Assembly: GCA_036245805.1 (NCBI GenBank)
Contig: BTRK01000002.1
Location: 36,748,661 to 36,812,660 of the forward strand
Direction of reading: 5' to 3'
DNA: 64,000 nucleotides
DNA from: Pristionchus mayeri
Lineage: Eukaryota; Nematoda; Chromadorea; Rhabditida; Neodiplogasteridae
The notes under the pieces are model-generated. The model worked only from the letters and a program-made list of their open reading frames with translations, did not search any database and was not told where the DNA came from. Below, piece by piece: positions 48,801-58,600 of this stretch. Each line of letters opens with the position of its first letter. Position 1 is the first letter of the stretch. The position numbers were made by a program, and so were the translations under genes.

Positions 48801-51800
48801 CTGGCCCAGTCGGAAGGAGCTGATGCCCTCTCCATACCCTTCTGCTATAAGTGGTTCTCCCGCTTCAAGAAAGGGGAGTTTGGTCTCGATGATCAACCCC
48901 GCTCTGGACGCCCTCCCCCCCCCCTCGATCAACCTCTCGTTCTCCGCACACTGAAGCGCAAGCCCATGGCCAGTGTGCGTGAGTTGAAGAAGGATACTGG
49001 TACTCCCAGATCAACGGTGTCCGATATCCTCCATCGATCTGGGAAGAAGCCGAAACTCCCAGAAGTGATTCCCCATGACCTCTCCCCCGAACAGCTGAAA
49101 AATCGCGTTCAAGTCCGTCGGGAATTACTCCATCGTAGATCCAATCTTCGATGGGTCAATTCCATCATCGCTACAGATGAGAAGTGGATCACGTACGATA
49201 ACCCTGTGAGGAGACTGCAATGGGTGGATGCAGATGAGAAGCCCACGCCCGTCCCGAAGAAGGAAGAGCACGGAAAGCAGGAACTCCTCTGCTTCTTCTA
49301 CTCAGTGCTCGGTCCCATCTACTGGGAGATCCTCGCCCCTGGCACCAGCATCAACGCCGACCTCTTCTCTGAACAACTGGAAGATGTCGCAATCAGAGTC
49401 CCTCCCAGACTCCTAAACCAGGGCAAAATTCTTCTTCTGATGGACAATGCTCGCCCACATCGAGCGAAGATGACCCAGAAGAAAATGGACGAGCTGAAGA
49501 TCGAGAGGATTCCCCATCCACCGTATTCCCCGGATCTCTCCCCATGCGACTACCACTGCTTCCGCTCTCTCTCTGACTTCTGCAAAGGAAAGAAGTTCAA
49601 GAATCGAGATGAAGTTGTGAGGGCTTTCGTGAACTGGGCGGTCTCGAAGAAACCCCCATTCTTGAAGAGAGGAATCGAGACCCTGCCCAATCGCTGGAGG
49701 GAGGTAGTGAGAAAGAAGGGGTCATACATTGGTCACTGAGAATTGTAAAGCATTGAATAAAAAATAAAAACAAAAAATTATACGAACTTTCCGGACACCC
49801 CAATATTAAAAGCAAACATAAGTGCATTGAGTATCCTAAAATGTACCATCTAGTCCCTTTGCCTAGAGTTATGAAAATATTCAATCAATACTTGAACAAC
49901 TTTGCCTCCATTGTCCGGCTGAGCAGTGGCTGAAGCAGACCTGCTGTAGGGAAGTGCGGGAATTTCACCATTCACGCTTGCTTCACCCACTGAGGGATCT
50001 TTCTGGTGCGACTCATCCCTCTTGTTTCTGTTGGAGATGAGCTCTGACAATTTATACTTCGTAAACAATTATTAAATACAAACATAAGTGCATTGAGTAT
50101 CCTAAAATGTACCATCTAGTCCCTTTGCCTAGAGTTATGAAAATATTCAATCAATACTTGAACAACTTTGCCTCCATTGTCCGGCTGAGCAGTGGCTGAA
50201 GCAGACTTGCTGTAGGGAAGTGCGGGAATTTCACCATTCACGCTTGCTTCACCCACTGAGGGATCTTTCTGGTGCGACTCATCCCTCTTGTTTCTGTTGG
50301 AGATGAGCTCTGACAATTTATACTTCGTAAACAATTATTAAATACAAACATAAGTGCATTGAGTATCCTAAAATGTACCATCTAGTCCCTTTGCCTAGAG
50401 GTTATGAAAATGTTCAATCAATACTTGAACAACTTTACCTCCATTGTCCGGCTGAGCAGTGGCTGAAGCAGACTTGCTGTAGGGAAGTGCGGGAATTTCA
50501 CTATTCACGCTTGCTTCACCCACTGAGGGATCTTTCTGGTGCGACTCTTCCCTCTTGTTTCTGTTGGAGATGAGCTCTGACAATTTATACTTCGTAAACA
50601 ATTATTAAATACAAACATAAGTGCGTTGAGTATCCTAAAATGTACCATCTAGTCCCTTTGCATAGAGTTATGAAAATGTTCAATCAATACTTGCACAACT
50701 TTACCTCCATTGTCCGGCTGAGCAGTGGCTGAAGCAGACCTGCTGTAGGGAAGTGCGGGAATTTCTCCATTTACGCTTGCTTCACCCACTGAGGGATCTT
50801 TCTGGTGCGAGTCATCCCTCTTGTTTCTGTTGGAGATGAGCTCTGAAAATGTATACTTCGTAAACAAGTATTAAAAGCAAACATAAGTGCATTGAGTATC
50901 CTAAAATGTACCATCTAGTCCCTTTGCATAGAGTTATGAAAATATTCAATCAATACTTGAACAACTTTGCCTCCATTGTCCGGCTGAGCAGTGGCTGAAG
51001 CAGACCTGCTGTAGGGAAGTGCGGGAATTTCTCCATTCACGCTTGCTTCACCCACTGAGGGATCTTTCTGGTGCGACTCATCCCTCTCGTTTCTGTTGGA
51101 GATGAGCTCTGACAATTTATACTTCGTAAACAATTATTAAATACAAACATAAGTGCATTGAGTATCCTAAAATGTACCATCTAGTCCCTTTGCCTAGAGG
51201 TTATGAAAATGTTCAATCAATACTTGAACAACTTTACCTCCATTGTCCGGCTGAGCAGTGGCTGAAGCAGACTTGCTGTAGGGAAGTGCGGGAATTTCAC
51301 CATTCACGCTTGCTTCACCCACTGAGGGATTTTTCTGGTGCGACTCATCCCTCTTGTTTCTGTTGGAGATGAGCTCTGAAAATGTATACTTCGTAAACAA
51401 GTATTAAAAGCAAACATAAGTACATTGAGTATCCTAAAATGTACCATCTAGTCCCTTTGCATAGAGCTATGAAAATATTCAATCAATACTTGAACAACTT
51501 TGCCTCCATTGTCCGGCTGAGCAGTGGCTGAAGCAGACTTGCTGTAGGGAAGTGCGGGAATTTTAACATTCACGCTTGCTTCACCCACTGAGGGATCTTT
51601 CTGGTGCGACTCATCCCTCTTGTTTCTGTTGGAGATGAGCTCTGACAATTTATACTTCGTAAACAATTATTAAATACAAACATAAGTGCGTTGAGTATCC
51701 TAAAATGTACCATCTAGTCCCTTTGCATAGAGTTATGAAAATGTTCAATCAATACTTGCACAACTTTACCTCCATTGTCCGTCTGAGCAGTGGCTGAAGC

Positions 51801-54288
51801 AGACCTGCTGTAGGGAAGTGCGGGAATTTCACCATTCACGTTTGCTTCACCCACTGAGGGATTTTTCTGGTGCGATTCATCCCTCTTGTTTCTGTTGGAG
51901 ATGAGCTCTGAAAATTTATACTTCGTAAACAAGTATTAAAAGCAAACATAAGTGCATTGAGTATCCTAAAATGTACCATCTAGTACCTTTGCATAGAGTT
52001 ATGAAAATATTCAATCAATACTTGAACAACTTTGCCTCCATTGTCCGGCTGAGCAATGGCTGAAGCAGACCTGCTGTAGGGAAGTGCGGGAATTTCTCCA
52101 TTCACGCTTGCTTCACCCACTGAGGGATCTTTCTGGTGCGACTCTTCCCTCTTGTTTCTGTTGGAGATGAGCTCTGAAAATGTATACTTCGTAAACAAGT
52201 ATTAAAAGCAAACATAAGTGCATTGAGTATCCTAAAATGTACCATCTAGTCCCTTTGCATAGGGTTATGAAAATATTCAATCAATACTTGAACAACTTTG
52301 CCTCCATTGTCCGGCTGAGCAGTGGCTGAAGCAGACCTGCTGTAGGGAAATGCGGGAATTTCACCATTCACGTTTGCTTCACCCACTGAGGGATTTTTCT
52401 GGTGCGACTCATCCCTCTTGTTTCTGTTGGAGATGAGCTCTGAAAATGTATACTTCGTAAACAAGTATTAAAAGCAAACATAAGTGCATTGAGTATCCTA
52501 AAATGTACCATCTAGTCCCTTTGTATAGGGTTATGAAAATATTCAATCAATACTTGAACAACTTTGCCTCCATTGTCCGGCTGAGCAGTGGCTGAAGCAG
52601 ACCTGCTGTAGGGAAGTGCGGGAATTTCTCCATTCACGCTTGCTTCACCCACTGAGGGATCTTTCTGGTGCGACTCATCCCTCTTGTTTCTGTTGGAGAT
52701 GAGCTCTGAAAATGTATACTTCGTAAACAAGTATTAAAAGCAAACATAAGTGCATTGAGTATCCTAAAATGTACCATCTAGTCCCTTTGCATAGAGTTAT
52801 GAAAATATTCAATCAATACTTGAACAACTTTGCCTCCATTGTCCGGCTAAGCAGTGGCTGAAGCAGACTTGGTGTAGGGAAGTGCGGGAATTTCACGATT
52901 CACGCTTGCTTCACCCACTGAGGGATCTTTCTGGTGCGACTCATCCCTCTTGTTTCTGTTGGAGATGAGCTCTGAAAATGTATACTTCGTAAACAAGTAT
53001 TAAAAGCAAACATAAGTGCATTGAGTATCCTAAAATGTACCATCTAGTCCCTTTGCATAGAGCTATGAAAATATTCAATCAATACTTGAACAACTTTGCC
53101 TCCATTGTCCGGCTGAGCAGTGGCTGAAGCAGACTTGCTGTAGGGAAGTGCGGGAATTTTACCATTCACGCTTGCTTCACCCACTGAGGGATCTTTCTGG
53201 TGCGACTCTTCCCTCTTGTTTCTGTTGGAGATGAGCTCTGACAATTTATACTTCGTAAACAATTATTAAATACAAACATAAGTGCGTTGAGTATCCTAAA
53301 ATGTACCATCTAGTCCCTTTGCATAGAGTTATGAAAATGTTCAATCAATACTTGCACAACTTTACCTCCATTGTCCGGCTGAGCAGTGGCTGAAGCAGAC
53401 CTGCTGTAGGGAAGTGCGGGAATTTCTCCATTTACGCTTGCTTCACCCACTGAGGGATCTTTCTGGTGCGAGTCATCCCTCTTGTTTCTGTTGGAGATGA
53501 GCTCTGAAAATGTATACTTCGTAAACAAGTATTAAAAGCAAACATAAGTGCATTGAGTATCCTAAAATGTACCATCTAGTCCCTTTGCATAGAGTTATGA
53601 AAATATTCAATCAATACTTGAACAACTTTGCCTCCATTGTCCGGCTAAGCAGTGGCTGAAGCAGACTTGGTGTAGGGAAGTGCGGGAATTTCACGATTCA
53701 CGCTTGCTTCACCCACTGAGGGATCTTTCTGGTGCGACTCATCCCTCTTGTTTCTGTTGGAGATGAGCTCTGAAAATGTATACTTCGTAAACAAGTATTA
53801 AAAGCAAACATAAGTGCATTGAGTATCCTAAAATGTACCATCTAGTCCCTTTGCATAGAGTTATGAAAATATTCAATCAATACTTGAACAACTTTGCCTC
53901 CATTGTCCGGCTGAGCAGTGGCTGAAGCAGACTTGCTGTAGGGAAGTGCGGGAATTTCACCATTCACGCTTGCTTCACCCACTGAGGGATCTTTCTGGTG
54001 CGACTCATCCCTCTTGTTTCTGTTGGAGATGAGCTCTGACAATTTATACTTCGTAAACAATTATTAAATACAAACATAAGTGCGTTGAGTATCCTAAAAT
54101 GTACCATCTAGTCCCTTTGCATAGAGTTATGAAAATATTCAATCAATACTTGAACAACTTTGCCTCCATTGTCCGGCTGAGCAGTGGCTAAAGCAGACTT
54201 GCTGCAGGGAAGTGCGGGAATTTCACCATTCACGCTTGCTTCACCCACTGAGGGATCTTTCTGGTGCGACTCATCCCTCTTGTTTCTG
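45803..54288 (-). CDS. Candidate tandem-exon gene: 46-residue repeats
   Basis: On the minus strand each unit has an acceptor ending TTTTCAG or TTGTCAG, then 138 open bases, then GGAG followed by GTAAAG or GCAAAG. In a unit starting at s the exon is about s+64 to s+201. Since 138 is 46 codons and both borders are phase 1, exon joins to exon in frame and would give a repeat beginning ELISNRNKRDESHQ and ending ATAQPDNG. It is hydrophilic and has no Cys. 25 of 27 units are open; those at 52770 and 53568 share a CAG to TAG stop. Ten units have GT donors and 17 have GC. The first exon (near 54288) is variant (FNTDRNKR). The last, at 45803, is cut off. Most differences between units change the amino acid, which argues against strong selection. 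Alternative: a satellite that includes one old exon. Confidence 0.4.
48559..49803 (+). mobile_element. Mariner transposon A, inserted in an array unit
   Basis: 1245 bases with ends ttggggtgtccggaaagttc and the inverted gaactttccggacaccccaa, flanked by duplicated TA (48557-48558, 49804-49805). It interrupts the array word aagtattaaaag between two units. A near-identical relative is at 59173-60411. Confidence 0.93.
48720..49739 (+). CDS. Mariner transposase (DD34D), intact
   Basis: Open from the ATG (MDSHLYLRAVLL) to a stop 64 bases before the right end, 339 residues, a normal mariner length. The N-terminal half has paired helix-turn-helix regions (SVKEAHSAL.. and SVRELKKDTG..STVSDILHRSG). The catalytic triad is D in IATDEKWITY, D in LLMDNARPHRA and D in SPDLSPCDYHCF. 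I count 34 residues between the second and third, the classical mariner spacing. The enzyme cuts and pastes its own element at TA. A C-rich tract near 48912 gives a longer Pro run than in the second copy. The frame and both ends are whole, so this copy could be active. Confidence 0.92.
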   Translation: MDSHLYLRAVLLHYYRLGRSVKEAHSALAQSEGADALSIPFCYKWFSRFKKGEFGLDDQPRSGRPPPPLDQPLVLRTLKRKPMASVRELKKDTGTPRSTVSDILHRSGKKPKLPEVIPHDLSPEQLKNRVQVRRELLHRRSNLRWVNSIIATDEKWITYDNPVRRLQWVDADEKPTPVPKKEEHGKQELLCFFYSVLGPIYWEILAPGTSINADLFSEQLEDVAIRVPPRLLNQGKILLLMDNARPHRAKMTQKKMDELKIERIPHPPYSPDLSPCDYHCFRSLSDFCKGKKFKNRDEVVRAFVNWAVSKKPPFLKRGIETLPNRWREVVRKKGSYIGH

Positions 54289-54324
54289 TCGGTGTTGAAC
54301 GCTGGAAATTTAAAAATGTGTAAT

Positions 54325-54577
54325 TAAAGGAGGAGTAAACTCAATATTCAATTTTTAAAGCAATCAAATGCACGGCCTAAATCTCCACAACGATAAGAAG
54401 CTCCGAAATGTTCAAAATGATATCTCTATTCCGAACAAAGTTATAGCTAGTTGGCTGGGAGCCAGATCAGGGAAAGCTCAGGGAAGGGGGCGAGATAGCA
54501 CGCGACATGAAGAGAGTGCGTCCCTAGGTAAAACATATTCCAACCGGGCGCGCGTTTGCATTTACTCCTCCTTTAAA
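54325..54577. mobile_element. 250-base MITE beside the array
   Basis: Inverted ends ttaaaggaggagtaaa and tttactcctcctttaa. It lies between the first array exon and the acidic open frame at 54672-54797. Confidence 0.7.
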
Positions 54578-54671
54578 TGTGAAAATATACGTAAATGCTT
54601 ATTAAATAAATCGAATACAATTCTGACCCTGCGAGCAGACGAATGCTGCGGCAAGGAGGAGGAGTGAGTAC

Positions 54672-54797
54672 TTCATCGATATCCGATGAGGAAACGTTGG
54701 CGGGGTTTGTATTTATACTGAACTCTTCAGCCAAATCGGAATCGTCATGCAAAGAGGTGTTGTTTTCCTGATCGCTATCCACTCTTCCCTCTCTCAT
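54672..54797 (-). CDS. Possible exon with acidic, Ser/Asn-rich product
   Basis: An ATG at 54797 opens 42 codons (MREGRVDSDQENNTSLHDDS.. ending SSSDIDE) up to a possible GTACTC donor. The hydrophilic, D/E/S/N-rich makeup resembles the array repeat, and it lies just upstream of it on the same strand. It could be a leading exon of the array gene. The donor phase (0) does not match the array acceptor phase (1), so a further exon or another donor would be needed. Confidence 0.3.
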
Positions 54798-55630
54798 TCA
54801 TCCATAATCTCTAGCTCTTCTCTATCCGATCATCGTGACAAATAGAGTTTCGAAAACGACCGCATTATGCACCTAGAGGGCGACGGTTAGTCAGAGCAGC
54901 TCACGAGAGCGTTATTGCTTCGGTGCTCGGATGATATTCACTAGCTTTGTTCGTGCGACCAGCGAAACTTCCGTATCAGGATGAGCAAAATAACGGTCCG
55001 GAACAGAAAGAGAAGGAATTTCCGATTCCGAATTAGTAACAGAATGACTAACGGTTTGCCCAATCGAATAAGCGGAGCAGTGAAACATATGTGAATCATT
55101 AACTCGAATATATTATGTACTGACCCATCAGTTCAACCAGCCATCCAGAGATCGGTTCGCGTGGTTGTGTATTGATGATAATGTTAGTAATTAGTGATCT
55201 TAATTATACATCTACTTTCATTGGATCTTCATCAAGATGCAGTACTCTCCCATATTTCTATCTACCGCGCTTTTCTGCCCGCATGGTGAGAGTAATCTCT
55301 TAATTTTTATTGAATGTACTTCTTATTGGGGCGTAGATAAATTATTATTATTATTATTGTTGTTAACGTGTAAAAATTGTTCAGCGGTCAACACCACCAA
55401 AGACATCTACGAATCAACGACTATTATGCACGGTTCCATCATGTCCCCTCTAAATGGTTACGGATAGGCGGGAGAGAGTGGATGAATATATGATGAACCG
55501 AAATACGAATTCTGGTGTGAATGAGTAGAATGCGTCCCTGCGTCTGAGGCGCGTAATGAAGTTGTCGACTATTGGTAGCTCGTGTTCCTGACATATTTAA
55601 ATACATTTAATATGGTTTTGTGATACTTAC
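54798..55630. other. Gap between array side and TIL exons
   Basis: No clear exon. A plus-strand frame at 55237-55467 has a hydrophobic start and two splice-like words but no recognisable family. An ATTATT microsatellite lies near 55345. Confidence 0.4.
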
Positions 55631-58600
55631 ATCGCATTGTTCTGCTGTGACGCACTCTCCACTAGCCGATCGATAATATCCGGTTTTGCACTGACATCCC
55701 GACACGCACACAGCTATGCATGGCTGATCGAATAATTAGATGCATTAAACATGCAAAACAATATATTTTTTTAATGTTATGAATATATTATCATCAACGT
55801 GGGCTCTTTAGGAATATTTTTGCAATACATCCGGATTGATTGTATAAACAATTCAATGGTCGTTCCGGCTTCATGCCACCGGTCCGTTGTCCTTTGTTTC
55901 ACAGGTGGGAGGGCAGGCGGACCCGCAGGTTTTGTACTCTTCGTTCGCATGGGGACACGTTTGGGCTTCCTAAACTATTTGAATTACTTTATTGCTTTCC
56001 TTTGTGGTGGTCCATTCTGGGTTCTCAAGTGTGTGGCGAGCGGTTGAGTGCGATTTCGTCTCTCCGTCTCCGGTTCCGCCCGCCCGGATTCCCTCTCCCA
56101 GACGCGTTGGCACGCGGGAGTTGTACGCCGCCACGATGGGTCGCCACTTCTACATCGGCACCATCAACGCCAGGACGCTCGGCCCAAGGGAGAAGCAGTC
56201 GGAGATGGAACTCGCCCTCGACAAGATCAAGTGGGACGTGGTTGCAGTGCAGGAAGCCAGGATTGTGGGTTGTGCCTCGTTCAATCTTACATCCTCAGGC
56301 ACTGTAGTCTACCACTCGGGCGGGCCCACTGCTTCCCATGGCGTGGCATTTTTGCTTCGACCGCAACTCGCGCGCGGAGCTGTGTTCAATGGCCTCTCCC
56401 CTCGTTTGGCCACTCTGCTCCTTCCCGACCTACGGCTCTTCCTGGTCTGCGCTTACGCCCCTACGTCTTCCTACGATGACGACGCGTATGAAGACTTCCT
56501 AGACCAGGTTGAGACCGCCCTGCGGAGTGCCCCAAAAGGCCATATGCCAGTTCTGGTTGGTGACTTCAACTGTCGAGTGGCGAGGGAACCTGGCAATGAA
56601 AGATTTGTCGGTAACTTTGCCTCTCCCACACCGAACTCACGCGGACGCTGCTTCACTGAGCTCTGCGTGAGGAACAGACTGCGCATACTGAACACGTTCC
56701 CCAAGAGACGGCACGGTCGAATCTGGACCTGGCGATCCCCAAACGGCTCCGCATTCCACCAAATTGACTACGTTGCAGCGCCCGCCACAGCGAGAGTAGT
56801 CAACTGTGGAGTCGTTGGTCGGTTTGAGTTTGACTCCGACCATCGCCTTGTTCGGATGTGCCTCTCCCTCCCTGACAAGGCGAGGCAGAAAAGATGCAGG
56901 GAGCGGCTAGATTTCGATCGAACCGCTTTTACTGTCAACGCAAACCTTCTCGCGTCACTGCCCCTTGCCCGCCCAGTTCTGCCGCCGACGCCTATACTAC
57001 GGTAAAGGCTTTCACGGAGACCGCGGCAACGAACTGCTGGAGGAAGCGCCAATCCCCTTCTTGGATCTCGAGTGGAACGCGGAAGCTCCTAGCGATGCGC
57101 CATGAATTGCAATCCAACTCCCAACAAGCTGTCGCCTACTCAGCTGCCTGCAAAGCTGCCCGGACGAGTTTCGTCGATGACATCAGGAAGCGAAAGGAGG
57201 CGCAAGCACTGCAAGCAGCAACCATGGGAAGGAGCATCGTGAAGAGCATGCTGAGTCTGCAAACCTCAAAGAAGCGCCTTCTAGTTCCCGACCCTGTAAC
57301 TGGTGCTCTCTCTCAAGCAGCTACCAAGACAGTGGTCCAGAGCTTCTTTGACGGTCTCTACACCCCTGCAGTTCCGTGTCCACTCCCAGTCCCTCCTCAG
57401 CCTCTGGATCCCCTTCCTCCCTTCCTACCCGATGAGGTCAGCAAAGCGATGTCCCAACTCAAGTGTGGTCACTCACCCGGTTCGGATGGCATTCTCCCTG
57501 ATATGCTATACCACTCTCGAAACCACCTTGCTCCCGTTATCGCTGATCTACTCAACTATCTGGTAGATGGAGAGGCTGTTCCAAGCGACCTGACCGAAGC
57601 AATTGTCACTCTTCTGCACAAGAAAGGAGACCCTACCAACATTGGGAACTTCCGTCCCATCTCCTTCCTCACCGTTTCCCTGAAGACAATGACCAAAGTC
57701 ATTCTTCAGAGACTCGAAACCGTGCTTGAAGAAACAGAGTCCTCGACCCAAACCGACTTCCGGCGCGGCTACTGTACTCTCGACAACCTGCATGCCATCA
57801 AGCAGGTCGCTGAAAGAACCTCCGAGTACGGTATCCCAATCTACTTGGCGTTCGTCGACTTCAAGAAGGCGTTCGACTGTGTGGAGTGGAATGCCTGTTG
57901 GCAAGCCCTCTTCTCGTTCGGAGCCCATCCCTCCCTCGTCCACATGTTGCGCCGTCTCTACGAGTCCTCCTCTACACTCATTCGAGTTAATGAGGAGCTC
58001 GTTCCTGTGACTGTGCGTCGAGGAGTCCGCCAAGGGGATATCCTCTCCCCTCGTCTCTTCAACGCAGTGCTACGATCAGCCATGGACAACATTGACTGGG
58101 AGTCAGATGGAATTAGAATCGACGGAAGGAACCTTTGCCACTTGGAGTATGCCGATGACGTGGCTCTCGTTGCCAAATCTCGACCCGAGCTGGAACGAAT
58201 GCTGAAGAAGCTGATGGACGCGTGCAGCCGAGTTGGTCTCGAAGTGAATGCAAGCAAGACCAACCTCCTCACCTCCTGCACCTCTACCCGCAATCCAATA
58301 ATCATCGGCAATCTGCGATTCGAATTCGTCGATAGCGCCACCTATCTCGGAGGAAGAATAGCTCTTCCCTTGGATCATTCCGACGAAATAGAACACCGGA
58401 TTCGATTAGGGTGGCTGGCCTGGAGTAAGCTCTCGCACCTCCTATCTTCTCGAATTCTGTCCATCAAGATCAGGAGGAGAGTCTTCGAGAGCTGCATCAC
58501 GGCTACAGTTCTCTATGGGTGTGAAGTATGGGCTCTGAGATCTAGCGAGAAGGAGAGGCTGAGAGTCACCCAGAGGAAGATGGAGAGAAAGATGCTTGGA

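Larger units (their letters stand above)
45803..54299. repeat. Tandem array, 27 units of 266-267 bases
   Basis: Units start (word tgtaccatctag) at 45932, 46199, 46466, 46733, 46999, 47265, 47531, 47797, 48063, 48329, then after a mariner at 49842, 50108, 50374, 50641, 50907, 51173, 51440, 51706, 51972, 52238, 52504, 52770, 53036, 53302, 53568, 53834 and 54100. A partial unit (45803-45931) precedes the first and the last diverges near 54290. Units differ at only a few per cent of sites. Rare variants are shared between distant units (48063 with 51706, 48329 with 51972, 50641 with 53302, 52770 with 53568), which shows multi-unit duplication blocks. Confidence 0.95.

Noticed and set aside
45931..51372. 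Plus-strand 66-codon frames in some array units (starting MYHLVPLPRGYENV)
   Set aside because: They exist only in the 267-base units that carry one extra G, and they have no plus-strand splice signals. The minus-strand frame is open in almost all units.
45803..54299. Array as a CRISPR locus
   Set aside because: Units of 266 bases are repeated throughout with no unique spacers, in a nematode genome.
55237..55467. Small secreted plus-strand gene
   Set aside because: Hydrophobic start and splice-like words only, with no conserved domain, Cys pattern or matching phase.
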